Shown one piece after another: positions 35,779-44,238 of a stretch of DNA of 64,000 nucleotides. The DNA lies in NCBI GenBank assembly GCA_026397725.1, contig JAPLUI010000186.1, positions 1 through 64,000 of the forward strand. Direction: 5' to 3'. The stretch is from Verrucomicrobiota bacterium. Its GTDB lineage: Bacteria > Verrucomicrobiota > Verrucomicrobiia > Verrucomicrobiales > Akkermansiaceae. The stretch's first letter is position 1; each line of letters begins with the position of its first letter. Position numbers and translations under genes: made by a program. The notes under the pieces are model-generated. The model was not told where the DNA came from. It worked only from the letters and a program-made list of their open reading frames with translations, and searched no databases.

Positions 35779-37740
35779 TCACTCGGGTCTGAGGCGTGCC
35801 GCCCAGCCGCCGCCTTCGGCCAGCTTGATCGCCAGCTTGGTGGCATTGCTCACGGTGCGGGTTGTCTGCTTGAAGTCATCGGCCCGGCGGTCGGCATTCA
35901 CGCCGTCTTGATAGATATCCATCCTGAAATTGCCAGCGGGCAGGAACGACAAGTCCGCTGTCAGATCGCGCGGTGTCGAATCGGTCATGGCGCCGCAATA
36001 CCAATCGGCTCCACTGCGGCGGGCCACGACGATGTAATCGGCGATCCTGGCGTCAAGCACGCGGGTGTCGTCCCACACTGACGGCACTGCGGAAAGAAAC
36101 TCCATGCATGCCGGTTCGCGCAGGTAATTGGTCGGTGAGTCGGCCAGCATCTGCAGCGGACTCTCATAGACGACATACATGGCCAGTTGGTGGCAGCGCG
36201 TGCTCATGCTCATCGGCCGCAGGAAGTTCTTGGTGAAACCGGCACGCGTCGCGTTGAGCATCGCCCCGGGCGTGAAATCCATCGGCCCGAGGAACATCCG
36301 GGTGAAGGGCAGGGTCACCGTGTGCTCGGGTGTGATGTCATCACTCCACTTGTTCCATTCCAGCCCGCGCACGCCCTCGGTGGAAATCAGGTTGGGCCAG
36401 GTGCGGGTGAGCAAGGCCGGCCGCAGGGCGCCGTGGAAATCCACCAGCATCTTGCGCTTGGCAGCCTCCGCCGATACACGGTGATAGAAATTCATCAATG
36501 GCTGGTCGTCGCGCTGCATGAAATCCACCTTGATACCTTTGATCCCCCAGCGTTCAAACCGATCAAGCGCCGGCTCTAACTGGTTGTCCAGCGTCTTCCA
36601 CACCGCCCACAGGATGATGCCGACGTTATGCTTGTTCCCGTAGGCGATGATTTCCTCCATGTCCATGCCCGGCGAAACCTTCAGGAGGTCGCCCAGGACA
36701 TACCAACCCTCATCGAGCACCACGTATTCGATCCCGTGCTGCGCGGCGAAGTCGATGTAATATTTGTAGGTCTCGGTGTTCACGCCCGCCTTGAAATCCA
36801 CGCCGCCGAGGTTGTTGGCATTCCACCAATCCCACGCGACCTTGCCCGGCTTGATCCAGGTGGTGTCTGTTAGATCCGTGGGCCTGGCTAGCAGATAGAC
36901 GAGCGGGTTGGTGATCAGGTCGCCGTCCTTGCGTGCAACGCCCAGCAGCCGCCACGGATAGGTCCGGCTGCCCTGGGTCATGGCAATGTAGTCGGCAGTC
37001 TTGGTGACCTTCACATCACGGTCTCCGGCAAGCTGCTCTGCTAGCGGATAGGGCGGGAATGCCCCCGCCAGGCCCGAGGTGCCGGTGCCACGCAGCCACA
37101 GGCCCGGGTAATCGAGCACGTCGGACTCGGCGACCGCGATCTTGACGCCCTTGGCGTCGACAATGGCCGGCAGGCTTGCCAGGTGTCTCGTCTCCAGGTC
37201 GCGGAGCGCCCGGGGGAGATAAGCCCGCTCGTTGTGAGAGTAGAAACTCTCTTCCTCGGGATAATAGGTGATGAAGTTATCGGCGAAATTCAGCGCCACC
37301 TCCTCGGCGGATACCTTCACTTCGGCGGCCGGCAGTGCGGTTTCCCAGCGATAAGCCACGCCCTCGTTGTAAGCACGGAAGACCACCGCATAGCCGCCGT
37401 CCATATCGAGCCGCAGCTCGTTGTAGTGGTCGCGGAGTTCGGCGGCCTTCTGCCGCACCACCGGTTTGAGGATGCCGTCGTGGCTGCCGGGCGTGGCCGA
37501 TTTCAGCTTTGGAGCCAGGCCCAGTGTCGTGGCGTCGATGGTGAGCGAGAGTGTCGAGTTCCTGAGCACGGGGCTATTGTCCACCGTCACATCGTAGCAA
37601 ATGCGCTCATCGAGGCGGATAGCCATCACGATTCCGCCATCGGGCGAGCGCAGTTGGTGGCTTGCCTGAGCCGCCCCCGCCAGGGGTGCCAGCAGGTTGA
37701 GAACGGAACACGCCGAAACGAGCAGGGATTGAGTTGTCAT
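35779..37740 (-). CDS. Glycoside hydrolase family 97 (SusB-like alpha-glucosidase/alpha-galactosidase)
   Basis: 653 residues. A signal peptide (1-24) is followed by a beta-sandwich (about 25-270), then the TIM barrel with WDWWNANNLGGVDF, YVVLDEGWY, GIKGIKVDFMQRDDQ and ISTEGVRGLEWNKW. A small C-terminal beta domain ends the protein. GH97 enzymes act in the periplasm on alpha-linked gluco- or galacto-oligosaccharides; both inverting and retaining members exist. The start at 37740 is chosen for its signal peptide; the frame runs on to 37818. Monocistronic. Confidence 0.9.
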   Translation of the reverse strand: MTTQSLLVSACSVLNLLAPLAGAAQASHQLRSPDGGIVMAIRLDERICYDVTVDNSPVLRNSTLSLTIDATTLGLAPKLKSATPGSHDGILKPVVRQKAAELRDHYNELRLDMDGGYAVVFRAYNEGVAYRWETALPAAEVKVSAEEVALNFADNFITYYPEEESFYSHNERAYLPRALRDLETRHLASLPAIVDAKGVKIAVAESDVLDYPGLWLRGTGTSGLAGAFPPYPLAEQLAGDRDVKVTKTADYIAMTQGSRTYPWRLLGVARKDGDLITNPLVYLLARPTDLTDTTWIKPGKVAWDWWNANNLGGVDFKAGVNTETYKYYIDFAAQHGIEYVVLDEGWYVLGDLLKVSPGMDMEEIIAYGNKHNVGIILWAVWKTLDNQLEPALDRFERWGIKGIKVDFMQRDDQPLMNFYHRVSAEAAKRKMLVDFHGALRPALLTRTWPNLISTEGVRGLEWNKWSDDITPEHTVTLPFTRMFLGPMDFTPGAMLNATRAGFTKNFLRPMSMSTRCHQLAMYVVYESPLQMLADSPTNYLREPACMEFLSAVPSVWDDTRVLDARIADYIVVARRSGADWYCGAMTDSTPRDLTADLSFLPAGNFRMDIYQDGVNADRRADDFKQTTRTVSNATKLAIKLAEGGGWAARLRPE

Positions 37741-38120
37741 GAGGGATGCGGGATGCCTTGCGTTTGAGGATACCCGCCCGCCGCGTGTTGCCAAGGGTTT
37801 TGTGACAATGTGTGACAATATCGCCTAACAGCCGCGGCAAGGCCGCAGCGCCGGGAATCGACTCGGCCGGCTGCCGGGCAACGGTGGTTGCCTGTTAGAG
37901 AAAAGGGGCAATCATGCCGGGCGGCGGGAAAGGAGGACAGTCCCGTAGCTACTCCCGGAGGCGTCGACGTCTTTCAAACGCGTGGACTGCTAGCAAATGG
38001 TTTGGATGATCGCCCGAATCATTCGTCATTGCCTGGGCTGCGGTTTTGCACATCTGTCTGTGCCGTAATCCGTCTTGGGGTATCATCCATTTTCCGGCCC
38101 GCGATGTTCCTGTCTAAGAT
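37741..38120. other. Intergenic stretch without recognised gene
   Basis: About 380 bp between two minus-strand genes. It includes a more AT-rich patch near 38100-38150. No ORF, tRNA, repeat copy or convincing hairpin was recognised. Confidence 0.5.
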
Positions 38121-38699
38121 CTATTTTCTCTGCTTGCCACTGCTTAACGAGCCCTTCTTCGATGCTTCCCCTGCGAGCCCTTGGCGGCCAACCACCTGCT
38201 CATTGCCGGTCGCGCGCCTCCAGAGCCAGGCGGCCCAGATCACGATGGTGATCTCAAGCATGAACGACCAGTGGAGAATGAAGTTGAGCCACCAAGGGTG
38301 GTAAACCGCAGGGACGCTGGCCAGTGCGAAGGGTCTGTCGATGAATGGTGCAAACCACCAGATGTCGCCGACGATCGTGTCAAGGATCAGATGGCAGAAC
38401 CCTGCCACGGCGAAGACCAGGGCGTAAGCGCCGAGTTGCTCCCGGCGCCCTCTCGATAGGCAAAGCAAGGCTGCCACGAGAATCAGAGCGAACCACAAAA
38501 CCGGGTAGTGCGAGCAATACTTGTGATGGTGGGTGTGTCGGTGATCGACGAGGTGAAAATAGAACATGTCCAGGTCCGGAGCGAGCGAGCCACAGAGCCC
38601 CCAGAACATGAACGTGCGGTAATTGCCAACGTGGCGGCGGAAGCGCGAATAGCCGAGCTTCGACAACACGTAGCCGGCGGGAAGGTGTCCGATGATCAT
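38121..38699 (-). CDS. Membrane-bound metal-dependent hydrolase-like protein (YdjM/DUF457 type)
   Basis: 192 residues with about four membrane helices. PDLDMFYFHLVDHRHTHHH carries the Asp and His cluster of the YdjM/DUF457 group; a second metal-type motif, HLILDTIVGDIWW, follows. The family is predicted to be zinc hydrolases in the inner membrane, substrates unknown. The ATG at 38699 (MIIGHLPAGYVL) is the family-like start. Confidence 0.75.
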   Translation of the reverse strand: MIIGHLPAGYVLSKLGYSRFRRHVGNYRTFMFWGLCGSLAPDLDMFYFHLVDHRHTHHHKYCSHYPVLWFALILVAALLCLSRGRREQLGAYALVFAVAGFCHLILDTIVGDIWWFAPFIDRPFALASVPAVYHPWWLNFILHWSFMLEITIVIWAAWLWRRATGNEQVVGRQGLAGEASKKGSLSSGKQRK

Positions 38700-38809
38700 G
38701 AGGTGCGATTGGGAGCATGCGATGCGTGGCTTGCAGTGTCGAGCGGATATCGGAGCCGTATGTCCGGTGGTGTGAAACCCGAAAGCCAATCCAGGGGACA
38801 CGATTGGCC

Positions 38810-39008
38810 ATCCGCGTTGAATCCTGCGTGAAACTCAACGATGCCCTGCGGAATATGGCCATCCAACGACAAGGTGAGGAGAACCTCTTCCGGCACACCC
38901 TCATGAACAAGCCCCCGGATGTTCTGGAACCCGAAGCGCCGGTGGTACTCCGGGTGCCCCACGAGGCAGCATCCCTGGGCCCCAAGGTCCTTCAGACGTG
39001 ATCTCCCA
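38810..39008 (-). pseudogene. 5'-truncated GNAT acetyltransferase fragment (YhbS type)
   Basis: The minus strand encodes LKDLGAQGCCLVGHPEYHRR, FGFQNI and IPQGIVEFHAGF, the C-terminal third of YhbS-like GNAT acetyltransferases. The acetyl-CoA-binding N-terminal part and start codon are missing, and the frame runs past the natural end. The upstream break abuts the GH4 remnant. Non-functional. Confidence 0.7.
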
Positions 39009-39308
39009 ATGAGCAACGTCCTGGTCCATGGCCTGACCGTCGAAGCGAGCTTCAGCGGCGACCCCGAATTGGTGATGCAAGCCGTGGCGATGGACCCCCT
39101 GACCTCCGCCGTCCTGACCCTCAAGGAAATCCGCGAGATGGTCGCCGAGATGCTCGCGGCGGAACGAAAGTATCTGCCGCAGTTTGCCGGCCGCAAGCTG
39201 CGCTCCGTGCCGGCGATCACCGTGCCGCCTGACGTGCAACGGCAGGAAGTCCCGCTCGGCCCCGCGCTGGCCATCGCCAATCGCTTCGGCACCCTCGCCA
39301 AGGCGTGA
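39009..39308 (+). pseudogene. C-terminal fragment of a glycoside hydrolase family 4 enzyme
   Basis: About 100 codons: VEASFSGDPELVMQAVAMDP then LTSAVLTLKEIREMVAEML and RKYLPQF match the end of GH4 alpha-galactosidase/alpha-glucosidase-type enzymes. The NAD-binding and catalytic parts are absent. An ATG at 39009 exists but is at the break, so this is a remnant of a roughly 450-residue gene. Confidence 0.65.
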
Positions 39309-39898
39309 GCATGGCGCTGCTGGCACCGTCGCTTCCCCGTTGGCGCATCTCGTAAGAGTGCGTGGCTCGTGGCGGCGGTTGCCAACCGCCAGGCCCGGCA
39401 AGCCAACCCGACCACGACGGATTTTTGCACGGCGGGCTTTGGCTCGGGATTTCCTATCCCAACGGGATTGCGTCGTCCAGCCCAGGGTTGGCTCGCAGAG
39501 CTCACCCTGGGAACACCCGTCCAAGCAACCCGAACGACAACGTCACAGTTCCTGATCCCGGCGGAAAATGAGTTGGCACTTGTTGGCGTTTCAGACGAAT
39601 TCGTGAATCATCCGCGCATGGGTGTTCGGGTGGCAGCAGTGCCGATGCGGGGTCATGTCTTGCTCTTACTTGAGCATTGAATGTCGTGCCGAACTCATGG
39701 GTCGCCTCGCGAATCAGTGGCCCGCTTGCCGCCGACGGCTCCGCACCCACCCATTCCCCCACGAGGACAAACGCAACGATGGGGTGGCGAAGAAGGAAGA
39801 GCCGACGCCGCGGGTGCGGGGCGAGAGAAGCAGAGGATGGAAGGTGCCTGTTCACATGTGCAACACTTCGGATGGAGTGGAGTCGAATGCGGTGCGGA
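39309..39898. other. Intergenic region with a small hairpin
   Basis: 590 bp between the GH4 remnant and the end of the leucine-rich protein gene. A hairpin ggcggtt-gcc-aaccgcc lies at 39374-39390. No coding sequence was recognised; long open frames here lack family features. Confidence 0.5.
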
Positions 39899-42208
39899 TC
39901 ACGGCGTCGTTTCTTCTTCCACGCGAAAATAATGCTTCGGCACGTTGCGGGTCGAATAGAACCTTTGGATTTGACCACCGTTGCCGGCGATGCCGCTTTC
40001 CACGGCGGTCCAGGTGGATAGGTCGGGCGAATCCTCAATCCGGTAGGTCTTGCCAAGCGCGGAGGGGAAGGTGAACTCAATGGCCGTCCGGGCCTCGGCG
40101 ACAAGGGCGGGATGGTCCAAGGGGTCGAGGGGCAGCTTGCCGGTGAGCACCTCGTAGCCGTCAAGGAAGCCGTCGCCGTCGGTGTCACCGACCTTCGGAT
40201 TGGTGCCGTGTGCAAGCTCCGCGCCGTCATTGAGCCCGTCGTGGTCCGTGTCAACATTCATGGGATCGGTGTGATAGACCTGCAATTCATCGGGGTCGGT
40301 AATTCCGTCCCCATCGGAGTCGGCACGCTTGGGATTCGTATGGTAGATATTGATTTCATCGACATCAGACAGGCCATCGCCATCGTCGTCGGTGTCGGCG
40401 TTGTCTCCGATGCCGTCGTGGTCGGTGTCGAGCGTCTCCGCCGGGTCGAGCGGGAAGGCGTCCTTGGAATCCTTAACCCCGTCGCCGTCCGTATCCCACA
40501 AAGTCGGGTTGGTGCCATACTCCACTATCTCCTGAAAATTCGTGAGTCCGTCGCCGTCGGTGTCGCCGGTGTCGGGTGTGAAGCTCGCCGTGATCGTTTT
40601 GTCGGAGTCCATCAGGACGGCCAGCGGGTTGGCGGTGCCGGCAACGTCGCCGGACCAACCGGTGAAGAGGTAGCCGGGGGTGGGCGTCGCGGTCAGGATG
40701 GCGGTGGCATTGAGCAAATAGGAACCGCCGCCGGTGACAGTGCCATTGCTGCCGCCAGTGATGAGAGTTCGGTATTCGCGAGTATCAATGGTGAAGTTCT
40801 GCGTGACATCGGGGGGGACGCCGTTGGCTGCGGTGATGGTGCCGGTGAAGACACCTTCTGCGGTCGGTGAACCGAAAATCAACCCGCCCCTACTAATGAC
40901 TAGACCGTCGGGCAGTGACCCTGAAGTCACTGAAAAAGTAGGCGCAGGCGTGCCTGTCGCCGTGCAGGTGTGATTGTAGGCCGTGCCAATCTTGCCGGTT
41001 GGGGGAAGCGCGGTGCTGGTAATATGGGGCAACACCCCGATGAAGGTAGAGTAGCCATACCAAGTTGGGGTGGTGAAATCCACCATGCCGTTCAGGGAAT
41101 ACACTGCGAAGCCGACGGCGGCGTTATCAAAAACACCAGAGCCAAGCAAAGGAGCATCGTCCAAGAAAGCCGCTGCCTTCAGCCTGCTGCAATCGGAAAA
41201 AGCCGCCCCTCCGATACTGGTTACGCTAAAGCCTATCGTGGCTCTGGTCATGCTGGTGCAGCCCCAGAATGCATATTCCCCGATGCTGATGACGCTGTTT
41301 GGGATCGTCAAGCTGGTCAGGCTGGTGCAGAATTGGAATGTTTGGGCTCCGATACTGGTGACACTGGCGGGAATGGTGACGCTGACGAGTTTGGTGCATT
41401 CGTAGAATACCCCAAGTCCGATGCTAGTTACACTGTCCGAAATCGTCACGCCGATCAGTCCACTACAATAGGCGAACGCGTAGTCCCCGATGCTTGTGAC
41501 ACTGTTGGGGATAGTAACGCTAGTCAGGCTTGAACAGCTCTGGAATGCTTGTTCCCCAATACTGGTAACGCTATTCGGGATTGTGACGCCGGTAAGGCCT
41601 CTGCAACCGTAGAAAGCACCTTGCCCAATGCTGGTGACGCTGCTGGGGATCGTGTAAGTGCCGCCCTTTCCTGCTGGACATACAGTGAGGGAAGTTTTCA
41701 ATTTGTTGAAGACTACGCCATCCGCGCTGCTAAAGTTTGGATTTGAGGTATCGACCGATATGGCGGTTAGGCTGAAGCAGCCATAAAAGGAAGCTGTTTC
41801 AATGTTGGTGACGCCAGTGCCAAGCATGACGCTGGTCAAGCTGGTGCAGCGCCCGAACGCATCACCTCCGATGCTGGTAACACTGTTGGGGATTGTGACG
41901 CTGGTCAGCTTGCTGCATTGATCGAACGCACCGCCTCCGATGTCGGTCACTGGCTTCCCGACGATGGTCGATGGAATATTGACCGCACCGGTTGCGGTCT
42001 CCGGGTAGTCGGTGATGGTGATGTAGGTGCCGTTGTCAGTGTAGGTGAACAGCCCGAATGTGTCTGCGACTGCGGAATGCACCAGACAGCAAAGAACTGC
42101 CAGCGGTTTGAGCCAGTGGGATTTCCCCTCAATCCGTCGTCTCTTGGCGGGACGGGGGGCGGAGGGAACCAGGGCGCGGTGGGGAGCAAGCGGGAGGCAT
42201 GGATTCAT
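39899..42208 (-). CDS. Surface protein with BspA leucine-rich repeats, Ig-like, InlB-B-like and thrombospondin type 3 repeats
   Basis: 769 residues. A signal peptide (about 28-48, after a basic N-terminus) is followed by about ten BspA/Treponema-type leucine-rich repeats of about 23 residues ([18 protein letters not shown], roughly 65-390). An Ig-like putative-adhesion domain (about 400-475) and an InlB-B-like repeat ([19 protein letters not shown], about 480-545) come next. Calcium-binding [13 protein letters not shown] thrombospondin 3 repeats (about 548-690) and the Verrucomicrobia-type C-terminal beta module ([20 protein letters not shown]) end the protein. It is probably secreted or surface-attached and adhesive. 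Near-identical 69-bp DNA repeats suggest recent expansion. Confidence 0.88.
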   Translation of the reverse strand: MNPCLPLAPHRALVPSAPRPAKRRRIEGKSHWLKPLAVLCCLVHSAVADTFGLFTYTDNGTYITITDYPETATGAVNIPSTIVGKPVTDIGGGAFDQCSKLTSVTIPNSVTSIGGDAFGRCTSLTSVMLGTGVTNIETASFYGCFSLTAISVDTSNPNFSSADGVVFNKLKTSLTVCPAGKGGTYTIPSSVTSIGQGAFYGCRGLTGVTIPNSVTSIGEQAFQSCSSLTSVTIPNSVTSIGDYAFAYCSGLIGVTISDSVTSIGLGVFYECTKLVSVTIPASVTSIGAQTFQFCTSLTSLTIPNSVISIGEYAFWGCTSMTRATIGFSVTSIGGAAFSDCSRLKAAAFLDDAPLLGSGVFDNAAVGFAVYSLNGMVDFTTPTWYGYSTFIGVLPHITSTALPPTGKIGTAYNHTCTATGTPAPTFSVTSGSLPDGLVISRGGLIFGSPTAEGVFTGTITAANGVPPDVTQNFTIDTREYRTLITGGSNGTVTGGGSYLLNATAILTATPTPGYLFTGWSGDVAGTANPLAVLMDSDKTITASFTPDTGDTDGDGLTNFQEIVEYGTNPTLWDTDGDGVKDSKDAFPLDPAETLDTDHDGIGDNADTDDDGDGLSDVDEINIYHTNPKRADSDGDGITDPDELQVYHTDPMNVDTDHDGLNDGAELAHGTNPKVGDTDGDGFLDGYEVLTGKLPLDPLDHPALVAEARTAIEFTFPSALGKTYRIEDSPDLSTWTAVESGIAGNGGQIQRFYSTRNVPKHYFRVEEETTP

Positions 42209-42310
42209 GACGGGATGTTGGTTGCGGTGGAAACACTCCGCCCCGCCGGACGGACTAGCAAGCAGATTCCGCGCTGACGGGGCGGGAGATAGGGGCCGGG
42301 CGATCAGGAC

Positions 42311-42373
42311 GCCCTTTCAGGGCTTGGGATGGCTTTGCGGTGTCCCCAGGGCGGCACTGCGCTTTGCCCTGGG
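42311..42373. repeat. Intergenic hairpin element
   Basis: Two inverted repeats: gccct-ttc-agggc at 42311-42323 and cccagggc (42345-42352) with gccctggg (42366-42373). The sequence type resembles hairpin-rich intergenic repeats widespread in Planctomycetes/Verrucomicrobia (from memory, not checked). It lies upstream of the leucine-rich gene and next to copy 1 of the 76-bp repeat. Confidence 0.55.
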
Positions 42374-42400
42374 CTGACACCGGATGCCCCGGTGGGGCAA

Positions 42401-42476
42401 TTGCTAGCGAATTGCTTTTCGGGGTTGGTGTGCATGAGGGGCTGAAGAGAGGTTCGGAGAGCGGGAGAAAAGGGGG
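42401..42476. repeat. 76-bp interspersed repeat, copy 1
   Basis: Begins ttgctagcgaattgctttt and ends gcgggagaaaagggg. It differs from copies 2-4 at a few positions (gctagcga for gctaggga, gctgaag for gctaaag). Adjacent to the 9-bp repeat block that separates it from copy 2. Confidence 0.9.
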
Positions 42477-42483
42477 GTGCGGG

Positions 42484-42540
42484 GACATGTCGGACATGTC
42501 GGACATGTCGGACGCGTCGGACGCGTCGGACGCGTCGGAC
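42484..42540. repeat. 9-bp tandem repeat (gacatgtcg x3, gacgcgtcg x3)
   Basis: Six units in two sub-blocks differing by an at/gc change in the variable triplet, plus a trailing gac. It shares the gtcgga core with repeats at 12571, 28185 and 54505 and lies exactly between two copies of the 76-bp repeat. Confidence 0.9.
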
Positions 42541-42616
42541 TGCTAGGGAATTGCTTTTCTGGGTTGGTGTGCATGAGGGGCTAAAGAGAAGTTCGGAGAG
42601 CGGGAGAAAAGGGGTT
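42541..42616. repeat. 76-bp interspersed repeat, copy 2
   Basis: Begins tgctagggaattgctttt and ends gcgggagaaaagggg, same orientation as the other three copies. It lies just beyond the 3' end of the small membrane protein gene. Confidence 0.9.
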
Positions 42617-42625
42617 GGTTATTCT

Positions 42626-42898
42626 TCATGACTTCTTCGAGCCATCCCTGGCGGGGCGGGAGAGGAGATAACGCAGGGCGTGCCAGAGGCCGGCATAACG
42701 GAAGTTCGGGTCGGTGTAACGCTCCAGCACATAAAAGCAGAAGTAGTAGGCGCGACAGAACGCCCACACCGCGATTCCGAGCAGGACCAACCGCCGCGGC
42801 TCGAACTCCGGCCACAGCAGAAGCGCCGCTGCCAACAGGCCCAAGAACAGGAACAGGGCACCCTTGAGTTTCAGGAGGCGGGGAGAAGTGATGTCCAT
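42626..42898 (-). CDS. Small two-TM membrane protein, unknown
   Basis: 90 residues. Hydrophobic helices at about 13-29 and 38-57 and a basic C-terminus (LSRPARDGSKKS). No family recognised. Start ATG 42898 (MDITSPRLLKLKGALF) is chosen; it lies 23 bp after the Sel1 gene on the same strand, so the two may be co-transcribed. Confidence 0.55.
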   Translation of the reverse strand: MDITSPRLLKLKGALFLFLGLLAAALLLWPEFEPRRLVLLGIAVWAFCRAYYFCFYVLERYTDPNFRYAGLWHALRYLLSRPARDGSKKS

Positions 42899-42921
42899 GG
42901 GCGGCGGGCGGGTCGAGGAAG

Positions 42922-43920
42922 CTATTTGGCGCCTTTCAGTTCCTTCAGGCGATCCTCCGAGAGTCCATCTCCCAAGGCGGCCGCCTGGCGATACCATTTC
43001 GCCGCTTCCTCCTTATCGATCGGGACGCCGCGGCCATCTTTGCAGCAATCGCCAAGCGTTCGCATGGCTGGGGTGAAACCCGCGTCGGCAGCCTTGAGCA
43101 GCCATTTCACGCCATCTGGCTCGCCCTTGGGCACTCCGCTCCCATCCACGTAGCAACATCCGAGAAAGTACATGGCATCCGAACTTCCCTGATCCGCCGC
43201 CTTGCGATACCATTCGACGGCTGCCGCCGCGTCCTTTGCAACCCCGATTCCGCCGCAGTAACATTTGCCAATGTAAACCATGGCCCCTGTTTCACCCAAT
43301 GCGGCTGCCCTGCAATACCATTGCAGCGCCGACTTCTCGTCAACTGGAACTCCGTTGCCCATAGCATAGGCGAGGCCGAGGCGGAACATTGCGTTGGCGT
43401 CGCCCAAGTCCGCAGCCTTGCGCCAGCATTTCACGGCATCCCCCTGGTTTTCCGGCATGCCGAAACCGTAACAATGGGCAGCTCCCAACACGGCAAGCCA
43501 TTGCCGGCCTCCCTGCTCGGCGTGTTCTTCAAAGTCGGCGGCAAGGGCCTCTCCAAAAAAGGACTTCGCCGCTTCCTCGCGCGCACCCATGAGCCGCGTG
43601 CGGTCATAGCGACAGCACCATCCACGCAGGAACAAACCTAGCGGATGCTTCTGCCCGGCGGACCGACGCGCCCAGGCATCTGCCTCTTTCGGATTTGCGG
43701 CCTTCCCGTCCGTGCCGAGGAGATAAGCGCGGGCCAGCAGCGCCTGGGCCAGCGGGTCGCCGGCTTCGGCCATCGTGGGCCATTTCTCGGGCGGGGCCTG
43801 GTCGGCGGTGACTTGGGCGGGAGGCTCCGCGGCGAGCGGCGACGCGGCGGGACTTTCGGCGCGGACACCCATGACGGCGGCCAGGGCCGGCGCGGCGAGG
43901 AATCGGGCCAGCTTGTTCAT
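42922..43920 (-). CDS. Exported Sel1-like repeat protein
   Basis: 332 residues. A signal peptide (1-22, MNKLARFLAAPALAAVMGVRA) is followed by five to six Sel1/TPR-like repeats of 36 residues (about 100-320), e.g. AMFRLGLAYAMGNGVPVD and AMYFLGCCYVDGSGVPKG. Sel1 arrays form alpha-alpha superhelices for protein binding. The ATG at 43920 is used; the upstream TTG at 43956 is weaker. Copy 3 of the 76-bp repeat lies directly upstream and may carry its promoter or leader. Confidence 0.8.
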   Translation of the reverse strand: MNKLARFLAAPALAAVMGVRAESPAASPLAAEPPAQVTADQAPPEKWPTMAEAGDPLAQALLARAYLLGTDGKAANPKEADAWARRSAGQKHPLGLFLRGWCCRYDRTRLMGAREEAAKSFFGEALAADFEEHAEQGGRQWLAVLGAAHCYGFGMPENQGDAVKCWRKAADLGDANAMFRLGLAYAMGNGVPVDEKSALQWYCRAAALGETGAMVYIGKCYCGGIGVAKDAAAAVEWYRKAADQGSSDAMYFLGCCYVDGSGVPKGEPDGVKWLLKAADAGFTPAMRTLGDCCKDGRGVPIDKEEAAKWYRQAAALGDGLSEDRLKELKGAK

Positions 43921-43957
43921 GGCAAGGGCGGGCACGGCGGCAACCGGATTTTCCAAC

Positions 43958-44033
43958 TGCTAGGGAATTGCTTTTCGGGGTGGGTGTGCATGAGGGGCTA
44001 AAGAGAGGTTCGGAGCGCGGGAGAAAAGGGGGG
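43958..44033. repeat. 76-bp interspersed repeat, copy 3
   Basis: tgctagggaattgcttttcg to gcgggagaaaaggggg, 38 bp upstream of the Sel1 gene start. The 44034-44238 gap beyond it holds no recognised gene. Confidence 0.9.
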
Positions 44034-44238
44034 GTGTCACTCCCCTGCCCATTGGCGGGGGACTGGATGAACTCAAATGGCATAACTCATATTTGAAAAA
44101 AACATTTTCGTCAGGGGCGCTGCCGCTGAACCCAGGTTGTGTTTCATCGTTTGGTCATTCGTCATGTTTTGAAATCCGCTCCTCTCCGGCAGGGCGGCTC
44201 CGCCTGTGCCCTGCTCGTCGCTCCGCTGCTTGCTGTTG

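Noticed and set aside
42484..42540. Possible CRISPR array
   Set aside because: Unit is 9 bp with no spacers and there are no cas genes; it is a simple tandem repeat.
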